A stretch of 24,786 nt of DNA, taken from positions 1 through 24,786 of the forward strand of contig CALDSN010000111.1 in NCBI GenBank assembly GCA_937924555.1, written 5' to 3'. The notes under the pieces were generated by a model that saw nothing but the letters and a program-made list of their open reading frames with translations, did not search any database and was not told where the DNA came from. Positions 1 through 7,425 of this stretch are shown in pieces. Position 1 is the first letter of the stretch, and each line of letters opens with the position of its first letter. Source of the stretch: an uncultured bacterium (lineage in GTDB: Bacteria > Cloacimonadota > Cloacimonadia > Cloacimonadales > Cloacimonadaceae). The position numbers and the translations under genes were made by a program.

Positions 1-46
1 CGAGATCTGATCGTGACTGGAGTTCAGACGTGTGCTCTTCCGATCT
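1..46 (+). other. Illumina TruSeq adapter remnant (assembly artefact)
   Basis: Bases 13-46 match the constant part of the Illumina multiplexing (index) adapter, running from GTGACTGGAGTTC to CTCTTCCGATCT. Bases 1-6 (CGAGAT) are the end of the P7 sequence. The six bases between them, CTGATC at 7-12, are the reverse complement of GATCAG, which is TruSeq index 9. The order P7 end, 6-base index, read-2 primer is exactly that of the commercial oligonucleotide. This stretch is therefore library sequence joined to genomic DNA at base 47, and it cuts off the gene that follows. Confidence 0.97.
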
Positions 47-189
47 GAGCCCCAAATATGATAGGTATCTGCTCCGAAATCTCCATCTTTGCCCTTCATG
101 GAAGGAATGGTGTGAAGGGGTTGCGGCACCGCATTAAGTAAGGTGCTTATTAAAAGCATCAAGAATATGATTAAACCGATTCTCTTCAT
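47..189 (-). CDS. N-terminal fragment of a secreted protein (cut by adapter)
   Basis: Reading leftwards from ATG at 189-187, the frame stays open for 47 codons until the adapter junction at 47. The start has a GGAG Shine-Dalgarno about 6 bases upstream. The peptide opens with MKRIG, then a hydrophobic core rich in Leu/Ile (about residues 5-18) and a likely cleavage site near LNA, so it is a typical signal peptide. The mature part begins with Pro/His-rich sequence and reaches TYHIWG at the break. Too little is left to name a family. Most of the gene is missing because the contig ends here. The export signal is well supported; the function is unknown. Confidence 0.7.
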
Positions 190-221
190 AATATCTCCAA
201 CAATGAATCCATGAGACTCAG

Positions 222-251
222 TTTATATCCCGCTAAACTATGTCAAGTTAA
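222..251 (-). promoter_or_regulatory. Possible promoter of the truncated secreted-protein gene
   Basis: On the minus strand a TATAAA (227-222) lies about 30 bases upstream of the start codon at 189. A TTAACT (251-246) precedes it with an 18-base spacer. An overlapping TTGACA (246-241) is a better -35 sequence but sits only 13 bases away. Pattern match only. Confidence 0.3.
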
Positions 252-317
252 AAGCTCCGAGATGCCAATTCTATAGCCTAGAATCTGTGAAACGAACATG
301 GCATTAGTGGACTGTAT

Positions 318-347
318 TAAAAAAGCGGGTAGCATATGCAACCCGCT
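318..347 (-). terminator. Rho-independent terminator of the porin-like gene
   Basis: On the minus strand a 7-bp stem AGCGGGT / ACCCGCT (347-341 and 330-324) with a 10-base loop is followed directly by a run of T (323-318). It lies 22 bases past the stop codon of the gene ending at 370, in the right orientation. Confidence 0.85.
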
Positions 348-369
348 CAGTTAAATGAATCCAGGGTGT

Positions 370-1482
370 TTAGAAATTCACCACCACAGATGTTCCTAAT
401 ACATAGTTGGAGGGTTTGGCACCTTCGGTACCGCCACCATATGCTCCAAAGGCAGCAAGCTTCATCATGTCTTCAAACATATTCATTTCAACGCCGGCAT
501 TCACTTCCCAGCCCATATCCGTAAGCATCCCTGCTGCACCGTAGGCGGTAAGCTTTTCATTGATGGGTTTGCGAAGTTTTCCCACGGCGCTGACGAAGGA
601 CTTGGCATTGGCATCATAGGGAACGGGATATCCGGTTGTCCCCCAATAGAGGTTCGCACCATCGTGGTTTGCACCTATACCATAGATGTACAAGCCATTC
701 TGATACCAAGGACTGAGGCTGGTTAAACCATTCTTGGCAGCAAAGAGAAGATCCACACCTGCTTCCATATCGGCAAGCTTGCCATCTGCTTTAATGGCTG
801 CGCCCATTCCCATCTCGTCATTGTCACCGGGCTTGAATTGATAGTCCAGGAAAGGTGTGATGTCAATGGTTGCAGGACCAGCAGCAAGGGTGGCATAAGG
901 CATAATAGTAAAATTACCGTTATTGCTATCAGCAACATATCCGGCTAAAGTAAGGAAACCAAAAGGAATGGGGCTTTCACCTTGCATATTTGCCATGAAT
1001 ACATTCTGATCGTCTTTCATGAACTCATTGTTTTCGGCGATCTTCATCATAGCGAACTCAGCTTTGAAACCTGCAAGGTCTTCTTTAGTAAGCATCACTC
1101 CCGAGAAGAAGTCATCTAGAATAAGGCTGCGATGATCTGCCCAGTATTGTTGACCGACCTTGAGGTTGGCATCCAAAGCACCCACATAGTAATCTATATA
1201 GAGCTCATCGGTTTCAACATTAACCCCGCCAGTGCTTAATCCACCGCCGGTACCACCCCAAGTGAGATTGCCAATTTCCATCAAAGCATGGAACTTCAAA
1301 CCATCACTGAGTTCACTATCCATTCCCAACTGAAGTCGGTTATCAATTGAACCGCCATCTTTCTCGGCGGCATTATTACGGAAAGCAGCCCTTGTACGGA
1401 AGTTTCCGGAAAAGTCAAAATCCACTGCGCTAAGAAGGCTTAGCATTAATACCAGAACAATGATACTAAACACATGTTTCAT
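370..1482 (-). CDS. Porin-like outer-membrane beta-barrel protein
   Basis: A 370-residue exported protein. Residues 1-19 form a signal peptide (basic start, then a Val/Leu-rich core ending LLSA). The rest alternates polar and apolar residues in short stretches between Gly/Asn/Asp-rich turns, and the protein ends in Val-Val-Asn-Phe. A C-terminal Phe is the usual outer-membrane barrel assembly signal. The region after the signal peptide (DFSGNFRTRAAFRNN) resembles the first strand of alginate-export or phosphate-selective porin-type barrels, but no specific family or substrate can be assigned. The start has an excellent AAGGAGA site 6 bases upstream. The gene has its own candidate promoter and a terminator, so it is probably monocistronic. 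Confidence 0.8.
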   Translation of the reverse strand: MKHVFSIIVLVLMLSLLSAVDFDFSGNFRTRAAFRNNAAEKDGGSIDNRLQLGMDSELSDGLKFHALMEIGNLTWGGTGGGLSTGGVNVETDELYIDYYVGALDANLKVGQQYWADHRSLILDDFFSGVMLTKEDLAGFKAEFAMMKIAENNEFMKDDQNVFMANMQGESPIPFGFLTLAGYVADSNNGNFTIMPYATLAAGPATIDITPFLDYQFKPGDNDEMGMGAAIKADGKLADMEAGVDLLFAAKNGLTSLSPWYQNGLYIYGIGANHDGANLYWGTTGYPVPYDANAKSFVSAVGKLRKPINEKLTAYGAAGMLTDMGWEVNAGVEMNMFEDMMKLAAFGAYGGGTEGAKPSNYVLGTSVVVNF

Positions 1483-1514
1483 GGTTTCTCCTTTGTATAT
1501 ATTTCATTACTACT

Positions 1515-1542
1515 ATTCTAATCTGCTTCAGCAAGATGGCAA
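1515..1542 (-). promoter_or_regulatory. Candidate promoter of the porin-like gene
   Basis: On the minus strand TTGCCA (1542-1537) and TAGAAT (1520-1515) are separated by 16 bases. The -10 is about 33 bases upstream of the start codon at 1482. Reasonable sigma70-type match; not tested. Confidence 0.4.
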
Positions 1543-1557
1543 GGGGATGTTTTGACT

Positions 1558-2640
1558 CTAAAGCAGTTGTATATTCAATTCCTGCTGTATTTGGTCGATC
1601 GCTTTCTGTAAATTCGGGATAATTGGCACCCCTAATCTTCGCACCTCAAGTTCGTGCTCATATTCTTTTTCCCCAGCAACATAGATGCGTTCCTTACCCG
1701 GGAAAAGCTGTGATTGTTGCAGCTCTCGGCATATAGCTCCGCTACTCTTTTTAAACATCTCAAGGTTTGTAAAAAAGTCTATATTTATTGCCAAAAAGAA
1801 GTGTCCCAGCCTGTACGGAGCAGGTTTCCCACTGCAATCTTCTCCTAATAGCCCGTTTAAATAGCTCCCGTTTTGTAGCGATGCACAGAGAATCTCCACC
1901 ATAGTACCCAAGCCATACCCTTTATGGCTACCCGTCAGTTCATCAGTTCCCCCCATGGGAAGCATGCTCGCTTTCTGTTTCACCAAGTCAACCAGCAAAC
2001 TTTGCGTATCAGTGTATGGCTTCCCCTCTAAGTCTATTGCCCAACCCGGAGGGGTTTCTTTTTCTTCGCGAGCATACTGTTCAACTTTCCCTCTTTGGGA
2101 GATAGATGTTGCAGCATCATACAAGAAGGGATAAGGCAAATCTGTGGGTGCACCGAAACAGATGGGGTTTGTGCCCAGAAGGGGTGACACGCCATTGGTG
2201 GGGCAGATGGAAGGTCTTGCGTTGGTAAATGTCATCCCAATCATATCTTGCTTAACTGCCATCTCAGCATAATATCCGCAGATGCCATAGTGAGTGGAAT
2301 TCCTAACCGCCACACAACCGATGCCATACCGGGCGGCTTTGTCAATGGCACATTGCATGGCTTTCTTGCCGATAACATGTCCCATACCATGGTTGCCGTC
2401 CCATACGGCAGTGGCATATTTATCCCTTACAACCTCGATAATGGTAATGGGATTCTGGATACCTGCTTTGATTCTGTCATAATACATCTTCAGCCTACCG
2501 ATCCCGTGAGACTCAATCCCTTTGAGATCGCTGGCTATTAACACTTCGGAACTGATGGCAGCTTCTTCAGCAGGAACGCCTATTCTGGTAAATACCTCGG
2601 TCATAAAAGCTTGCAGGGTCTCAACGGGGAGTCTTTTCAT
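1558..2640 (-). CDS. Malate/L-lactate dehydrogenase family (Ldh2) oxidoreductase
   Basis: A 360-residue protein of the Ldh2/YlbC/ComC-type NAD(P)-dependent dehydrogenase family, unrelated in fold to classical lactate or malate dehydrogenase. Family landmarks are SDLKGIESHG (residues 37-46, with His45), NSTHYG (114-119, His117 being the usual catalytic His), the nucleotide-loop segment around GTNPICFGAP (156-165) and GSHKGYGLG (237-245). Length is normal for the family. Members reduce 2-oxoacids such as oxaloacetate, sulfopyruvate or ureidoglycolate equivalents, so the substrate cannot be read from sequence. The ATG overlaps the stop codon of the upstream ornithine-decarboxylase-like gene by 3 bases, with a GGAG-type site inside that gene, so the two are translationally coupled. 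Confidence 0.88.
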   Translation of the reverse strand: MKRLPVETLQAFMTEVFTRIGVPAEEAAISSEVLIASDLKGIESHGIGRLKMYYDRIKAGIQNPITIIEVVRDKYATAVWDGNHGMGHVIGKKAMQCAIDKAARYGIGCVAVRNSTHYGICGYYAEMAVKQDMIGMTFTNARPSICPTNGVSPLLGTNPICFGAPTDLPYPFLYDAATSISQRGKVEQYAREEKETPPGWAIDLEGKPYTDTQSLLVDLVKQKASMLPMGGTDELTGSHKGYGLGTMVEILCASLQNGSYLNGLLGEDCSGKPAPYRLGHFFLAINIDFFTNLEMFKKSSGAICRELQQSQLFPGKERIYVAGEKEYEHELEVRRLGVPIIPNLQKAIDQIQQELNIQLL

Positions 2641-3833
2641 CCTTCATCTCCTTGATTGTCTCGATAGATAACAGCAGTAAGGGGTGGGAATCCATTGAAG
2701 TTCACCGAGGAATAGCTCTGAGTATATGCGCCGGTGGTGAATATATATACCTTATCTCCCGGTTGCACGGAATCCGGCATGTGGTAGTGATAATGCTCAT
2801 ACAGAATATCCATACTGTCGCATGTTGGACCGGCTAAGATTATCTCCTCTGCCATTCCTTCCCTGTCAAAATATATGGGGAATTTTATCGACTCGTCTAT
2901 GGTTTCAATTAGTCCGCCAAACTTACCTATATCCAAGTAAACCCACTGGTAAAGGTTATTCTTGGACTTACGGGAGAGATTGATTACCTCAGAGATAATA
3001 ATCCCAGCATCACCCACAAGAGACCTACCCGGCTCCAAGATAATCTCAGGGAGGTTGTCCCCGAAGTCCTCTTTGATGAATCGTAGTATTTCCTCTGTAT
3101 ATTCGTTCACCGAAAAGGTGGGATCAACATAGTTGGCAGGGAATCCACCTCCGATATTTATCATCTGCAGTTCAATACCTTCCTCGGCAACCGCATCGAA
3201 CAGGTATTTGCACCGGGCAACGGCATCGTCCCACTGACCAATATCACGCTGTTGTGAGCCGACATGAAAGGAAATGCCAAAGGGGTTCAAGCCCATTTCT
3301 GCAGATTTTAAGATAAGGTGGTAGATGGTGTCCGGATGTGATCCGAATTTGCGGGAGAGGGGCCAGTCTGCCCCGGTTCCTTCGGTCAATATCCGAAAGA
3401 ATATCTTCGCTCCGGGGGCATTGGCAGCGATATTCATCAGGTCGTTCTCGCTGTCTGTGGCAAAAAGTCGCACTCCATGATCGTAAAAATACTTGATGTC
3501 GCTTCGCTTCTTGATTGTGTTGCCATAGCTTAGCCGAGAAGGGTCAATGCCCAAGCGAAGCATCTGATCCAGTTCATAGCGGGAGGCAATATCGAAGTTC
3601 GAACCCAAATCAGCCAGCAGACGTATAACTTCATCACGGGGATTAGCTTTTACGGCATAATATATTTTGGCGAAGGGAAGGCTGCCTTGCAACTCTTGGT
3701 ATTTCTCTTTAATCAAGTCCAAATCTATCACCAAGCATGGGGTGGGTAAATCTTTGGCAAATTCCTTTATCTGTGAAAATCTGTTTGGCTCTACATAACG
3801 GTCTACATTGAAGTGATATGGTTCTTTATACAT
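2637..3833 (-). CDS. PLP-dependent ornithine/diamino-acid decarboxylase (fold type III)
   Basis: A eukaryotic-type ornithine decarboxylase relative with an alanine-racemase-like barrel followed by a beta domain. Numbered from the start chosen here: PLP lysine in YAVKANP (Lys63), His190 in FHVGS, the phosphate-binding GGGF (228-231), EPGR (267-270), and the C-terminal GPTCDSMD with the catalytic Cys338 and Asp339, plus Tyr370. The Cys-Asp pair favours decarboxylase over racemase or diaminopimelate decarboxylase. Ornithine (giving putrescine), lysine, or both are possible substrates. A longer start at 3848 exists, but ATG at 3833 has AAGGA 7 bases upstream while 3848 has only a weak site. It shares a stop/start overlap with the downstream Ldh2 gene. 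No other polyamine genes are in view. Confidence 0.88.
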   Translation of the reverse strand: MYKEPYHFNVDRYVEPNRFSQIKEFAKDLPTPCLVIDLDLIKEKYQELQGSLPFAKIYYAVKANPRDEVIRLLADLGSNFDIASRYELDQMLRLGIDPSRLSYGNTIKKRSDIKYFYDHGVRLFATDSENDLMNIAANAPGAKIFFRILTEGTGADWPLSRKFGSHPDTIYHLILKSAEMGLNPFGISFHVGSQQRDIGQWDDAVARCKYLFDAVAEEGIELQMINIGGGFPANYVDPTFSVNEYTEEILRFIKEDFGDNLPEIILEPGRSLVGDAGIIISEVINLSRKSKNNLYQWVYLDIGKFGGLIETIDESIKFPIYFDREGMAEEIILAGPTCDSMDILYEHYHYHMPDSVQPGDKVYIFTTGAYTQSYSSVNFNGFPPLTAVIYRDNQGDEG

Positions 3834-3865
3834 AACTACGTCCTTCATTCATTCTCTGTCCATTC

Positions 3866-3894
3866 ATAATTTTGAATATTGCCAAATATGTCAA
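3866..3894 (-). promoter_or_regulatory. Candidate promoter of the decarboxylase-dehydrogenase unit
   Basis: On the minus strand a perfect TTGACA (3894-3889) is followed after 17 bases by AATTAT (3871-3866), about 32 bases upstream of the start at 3833. The -35 is good and the -10 is weak. No other good candidate was seen in the 3834-4153 gap for this direction. Confidence 0.45.
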
Positions 3895-3926
3895 TGATAA
3901 GTTACCCTGCATGGCTTAGCTCTTGC

Positions 3927-3932
3927 TATAAT
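3927..3932 (+). promoter_or_regulatory. Possible -10 element for the rightward gene run
   Basis: A perfect TATAAT lies in the divergent gap upstream of the threonine dehydrogenase, immediately before the palindrome at 3940-3975. No convincing -35 is present (ACCCTG or TTACCC at the right distance), so this is tentative. A transcript starting here would carry the palindrome and the small ORF at 4013 in its leader. Confidence 0.3.
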
Positions 3933-3939
3933 TACGATA

Positions 3940-3975
3940 TCATTACGGACTTATAGCGCACTTTGTCCGTAATGA
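3940..3975. repeat. Extragenic palindrome, family A, copy 1
   Basis: An 11-bp perfect inverted repeat, TCATTACGGAC (3940-3950) and GTCCGTAATGA (3965-3975), with a 14-base spacer. The same core occurs at 19725-19786, where CATTACGGACTTTGTCCG is read on the plus strand; here the matching CTTTGTCCGTAATG is its opposite-strand counterpart. It sits in the about 320-base divergent gap between the decarboxylase and threonine dehydrogenase genes. The rest of that gap holds the promoter candidates and one possible small ORF. It has no T-run, so it is not a classical terminator. Confidence 0.8.
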
Positions 3976-4012
3976 GTCTGCAATAATAAGGTAATGCAAA
4001 CAAGAGGAGAAG

Positions 4013-4108
4013 ATGGGTTGCTACTCAAAGAGGATGAGAACCAAAGCCTATAAACTGCGGATATTTGCCCAGGGAATGATAAAAGATTTGACAAGGCTTC
4101 GAAGCTGA
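4013..4108 (+). CDS. Possible 31-residue basic small ORF
   Basis: ATG at 4013 is preceded by AGGAGA, but the spacing is short (about 4 bases). The frame gives 31 residues ending in TGA at 4108, with about nine Lys/Arg. No family is recognised. It lies 45 bases upstream of the threonine dehydrogenase start and could be a leader peptide, a small protein or chance. The ribosome-binding site is the only positive evidence. Confidence 0.22.
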   Translation: MGCYSKRMRTKAYKLRIFAQGMIKDLTRLRS

Positions 4109-4153
4109 AAAACAAGGTATCCTAAAGAAATACTAATTGTAATGGAGTTTTTT

Positions 4154-5101
4154 GTGAAGAATATCCTCGTTTTAGGCGCAGTGGGTCAAATCGGATCAGA
4201 GTTAGTTCCCTATCTCAGGAACATTTATGGCGACCAGGCAGTTGTTGCTTTGGACTATTGCCCAAACTTTCCGCAAGAGATTTTAGAGGGTGGTCCATGT
4301 ATAACCATGGATGCCATGGACGCAACGGCACTTTTTGATGTAGTGAAAAAGTATAAAATCGACACCATCCTTAATCTTGTGGCGGTTCTATCAGCCAAGG
4401 GAGAAGCAGACCCCCAGATGTCCTGGCGGATAAACATGGGTTGTCTCTTTAATGCTCTGGAGATATCCCGTCAAACAAAAGGCGCAGTTTTCACTCCATC
4501 TTCCATCGGTGCCTTCGGTCCCAGCACACCTATGGACGGCACCCCCCAGGACACAGTGATGCGCCCCACTACCATTTACGGCATCTCAAAAGTTGCCGCA
4601 GAACTTCTTGGTGACTACTATCACCTCAAGTATGGTGTGGATGCCCGCGGACTCAGATACCCCGGCATTATCTCTAATGTAACTCTGCCCGGTGGTGGAA
4701 CTACTGATTATGCTGTGGAAATATACTATGAAGCGATTAGAAATAAGAGCTACACCTGCAACTTGAGCGCAGGAACTTATCTGGATATGATGTATATGCC
4801 CGATGCCCTTCGCGCTTTGGTGGAATTGATGGAAGCCGATCCCCGCAACCTAGTGCATCGCAACTGCTTCAACGTTACCGCCATGAGCTTTGATCCTGAG
4901 ATGATTGCAGCCGAGATTCGCAAACACATTCCTGAGTTCCGTCTGGAGTATCAGATTGACCCCATTAAACAATCTATTGCCAATAGCTGGCCCAACAGTA
5001 TGGATCATAGTGCGGCAGTTGAAGAATGGGGCTGGAAACCTGAATATGACCTAAAGACTATGACCGAAGATATGTTAACCATTCTGGCTAAGAGGCTGTA
5101 A
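4154..5101 (+). CDS. tdh: L-threonine 3-dehydrogenase, SDR (epimerase-like) type
   Basis: A 315-residue extended short-chain dehydrogenase that oxidises L-threonine to 2-amino-3-ketobutyrate with NAD+, the first step of threonine breakdown to glycine and acetyl-CoA. The Rossmann motif LGAVGQIG is at residues 7-14, FTPSSIGAFGP lies around 113-123, and the catalytic Tyr142 and Lys146 are in YGISK. The segments RGLRYPGIIS, PGGGTTDYAVEIYYEA and LDMMYMPDA are characteristic of SDR-type threonine dehydrogenases rather than sugar epimerases. The start is taken as GTG at 4154, which has GGAG 6-7 bases upstream and gives the family-typical MKNILVLGA start. The ATG at 4142 lacks a ribosome site. No 2-amino-3-ketobutyrate CoA-ligase is in the window. 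It is the first gene of a tightly spaced plus-strand run. Confidence 0.9.
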   Translation: MKNILVLGAVGQIGSELVPYLRNIYGDQAVVALDYCPNFPQEILEGGPCITMDAMDATALFDVVKKYKIDTILNLVAVLSAKGEADPQMSWRINMGCLFNALEISRQTKGAVFTPSSIGAFGPSTPMDGTPQDTVMRPTTIYGISKVAAELLGDYYHLKYGVDARGLRYPGIISNVTLPGGGTTDYAVEIYYEAIRNKSYTCNLSAGTYLDMMYMPDALRALVELMEADPRNLVHRNCFNVTAMSFDPEMIAAEIRKHIPEFRLEYQIDPIKQSIANSWPNSMDHSAAVEEWGWKPEYDLKTMTEDMLTILAKRL

Positions 5102-5102
5102 G

Positions 5103-6095
5103 ATGATAAAGGTTGCCGTTGTTGGCGTTGGACACTTGGGTCAGCACCATGCGCGAAAGTTTAAGAGCATGGATGGTGCAGAACTGGTGGGTATTTATGA
5201 CCGCAATCCGGAAAGAGCAGCGCAAATATCGGCTCAGCTCGGTTGCAAAGCCTTCGAAAGCTACGAGGCTATGCTGGATGCCTGTGACGCTGTGGATATT
5301 GCCGCAACCACGACTGCACATTATGACTTGGCAAAACCTGCCTTGTTAGCCGGGAAACATATCTTCCTTGAAAAGCCCATAACCAGTGAGTTAGCACAGG
5401 CTGAGGAACTGCTTAAGATTGCCGAAGAAAAAGGCTTAAAGATTCAGGTTGGGCATATTGAACGCTTTAACCCTGTTATCCGCGAGATAGAGCACGAAAT
5501 TGGCGAACCGATGTTTATCGAATCCCATCGCTTATCCACCTTTCATCACCGCGGGACAGACGTTCCGGTGGTGCTGGACTTAATGATCCACGATATAGAC
5601 CTCATCCTGGACTTTGTGCACAGCCCCGTAACGGAGATTCGTGCCAGCGGGGTAGGCATACTTACTCCCAGCATTGATATTGCCAATGCCAGGATAGAGT
5701 TTGCCAATGGGGCAATAGCCAATGTAACCTCTTCAAGGGTATCCATGAAGCAGGAACGCAAGATACGCTTCTTCCAAAGGGATAGTTATGTATCCATGGA
5801 TTTCGTTGCTAAGCAAGTAAGGATTATGAAGCGTTCCGCCAATATCATGCAATACCTTCCCCAGATATTGATGGGCTCAACAGACATTAAGCCCGAGCAA
5901 CTTGTGGATGTTCAAGCGATTGATGTAAGTGATACCCCCAAGGATGCACTTACCATGGAATTGGAATCCTTCGTGGATTGCATACGCAATAACACCAAAC
6001 CGATTGTGGATGGTGTTGCCGGAACTAGAGCTTTGGATATCGCTCTAAAGATAATCAAACAGATACAAAGCCAAAACCAAATACTAAAGAAATAG
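5103..6095 (+). CDS. Gfo/Idh/MocA-family NAD(P)-dependent oxidoreductase
   Basis: A 330-residue two-domain oxidoreductase. The N-terminal Rossmann domain starts VAVVGVGHLGQ (residues 4-14). The EKPIT motif (90-94) has the usual catalytic or cofactor-positioning lysine, Lys91. The C-terminal alpha/beta domain carries MIHDIDL (161-167), where His163 and Asp164 take the position of the family's catalytic pair. VGHIERFNP (116-124) is often seen in members found near lipid A genes and in UDP-N-acetylglucosamine 3-dehydrogenases (GnnA-like), so a nucleotide-sugar substrate is possible, but no partner aminotransferase or lpx gene is present. It starts one base after the threonine dehydrogenase stop, so it is cotranscribed with it. 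The substrate is unknown. Confidence 0.85.
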   Translation: MIKVAVVGVGHLGQHHARKFKSMDGAELVGIYDRNPERAAQISAQLGCKAFESYEAMLDACDAVDIAATTTAHYDLAKPALLAGKHIFLEKPITSELAQAEELLKIAEEKGLKIQVGHIERFNPVIREIEHEIGEPMFIESHRLSTFHHRGTDVPVVLDLMIHDIDLILDFVHSPVTEIRASGVGILTPSIDIANARIEFANGAIANVTSSRVSMKQERKIRFFQRDSYVSMDFVAKQVRIMKRSANIMQYLPQILMGSTDIKPEQLVDVQAIDVSDTPKDALTMELESFVDCIRNNTKPIVDGVAGTRALDIALKIIKQIQSQNQILKK

Positions 6096-6105
6096 GCAGA
6101 GAAAT

Positions 6106-7401
6106 ATGGAACAAGTGTTAATTAAAGATATAGCGCAATATGTGGATAAGGAAGTTTGCCTGAAGGGTTGGGTGCGCAACATCCGCCACAGCGGTAAATT
6201 GGTGTTCATTATTCTGAGGGACGGAAGCTCCGAGATTCAAGCTATTGCCTTCAAGCCTGAACTGGATGAAGAAGTGTTTGAACGGGCAAAGCGCCTTACG
6301 ATGGAATCCTCGGTTATCATCACCGGAACGCCCAAACAACATCCCAAATACGAAGGGGTCTATGAACTTGCCGTTACGGGAGTGGAAGTAAACCAGCTTT
6401 CCGAAGAGTATCCAATTGGGAAGAAGGAGCATGGGCCGGACTTCCTGCTTAGCAACAGACATCTTTGGATACGCTCCTCTAAACAGTGGGCAATCCTTAG
6501 GATACGGCATACTGTGTATTTTGCCATTTGCGAGTATCTTAACAATAACGACTTCTTCCGTTTTGATTCACCTATCCTGACCCCCAACGCTTGCGAAGGT
6601 ACCACCACTCTGTTTGAATTGGATTACTTTGATGAAGGAAAGGCTTATCTTTCTCAATCAGGGCAGTTATATCTTGAAACAGGTATCATGAGCTTGGGCA
6701 GAGTGTATGACTTTGGCCCTGTGTTCCGTGCCGAAAGATCGAAAACCAGAAAGCACTTAACTGAGTTCTGGATGATGGATGCAGAAGCGGCATGGGTGGA
6801 ACACGCAGAAAATATGCAGATTCAGGAAGAATTAATCCGCTTTGTTATCCGCACGGTGCTTGCGAAATGCGACAAAGAGCTGGACATTTTGGAACGAGAT
6901 AAGGCTGCACTTGCTGCTGCTGATGCTCAGTTCAAGCGTATGACCCATTATGAGGCAATTGAGTATTTGCGTAGCAAAGGCAGCGAGATTACGCACGGCA
7001 GTGACTTGGGTGCTCAGGACGAGGCTTTATTGACTGAAGGTTCTCCTGTTCCGATCTTCATTGAGAAGTGGCCGAAAGAGATTAAAGCTTTCTATATGAA
7101 ACGAGACCCCGAGAATGATAACCTGGTATTGGGTGATGACCTTATAGCACCTGAAGGCTTTGGGGAGATAATCGGCGGAAGCCAACGTGAGGACGATTAC
7201 AACGTTCTTCTTGGACGTATGGAAGCTGAGAAAATGCCCATAGAAGATTATCAGTGGTTCTTGGACTTACGTAAGTATGGTTCAGTCCCTCACAGCGGTT
7301 TTGGAATTGGGTTAGAAAGACTGGTAACCTGGATGAGCGGGATTCACCATATACGTGAGACTATTCCCTTCCCCCGTATGATATACCGCATTTACCCCTA
7401 A
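6106..7401 (+). CDS. asnS: Asparaginyl-tRNA synthetase
   Basis: A class IIb aminoacyl-tRNA synthetase, 431 residues, that charges tRNA-Asn with asparagine in the cytoplasm. The N-terminal OB-fold anticodon-binding domain covers about residues 15-100 (GWVRNIRHSG at 21-30). The catalytic core has NACEGTTTLFELDYF (161-175), motif 2 FRAERSKTRKHLTEFW (207-222) and motif 3 GIGLERL (400-406). The CEGTTTLFE segment and the EFWM after motif 2 favour AsnRS over AspRS. Length is normal. It follows the oxidoreductase by 10 bases. If AsnRS is present, the organism need not rely only on tRNA-dependent amidation for Asn-tRNA. Confidence 0.94.
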   Translation: MEQVLIKDIAQYVDKEVCLKGWVRNIRHSGKLVFIILRDGSSEIQAIAFKPELDEEVFERAKRLTMESSVIITGTPKQHPKYEGVYELAVTGVEVNQLSEEYPIGKKEHGPDFLLSNRHLWIRSSKQWAILRIRHTVYFAICEYLNNNDFFRFDSPILTPNACEGTTTLFELDYFDEGKAYLSQSGQLYLETGIMSLGRVYDFGPVFRAERSKTRKHLTEFWMMDAEAAWVEHAENMQIQEELIRFVIRTVLAKCDKELDILERDKAALAAADAQFKRMTHYEAIEYLRSKGSEITHGSDLGAQDEALLTEGSPVPIFIEKWPKEIKAFYMKRDPENDNLVLGDDLIAPEGFGEIIGGSQREDDYNVLLGRMEAEKMPIEDYQWFLDLRKYGSVPHSGFGIGLERLVTWMSGIHHIRETIPFPRMIYRIYP

Positions 7402-7425
7402 GATGTATAGCAAGGAGTTATCCTC

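Noticed and set aside
4142..4153. ATG at 4142 as start of threonine dehydrogenase
   Set aside because: No ribosome site precedes it, while its own codons supply the GGAG for the GTG at 4154, which gives the family-typical N-terminus.
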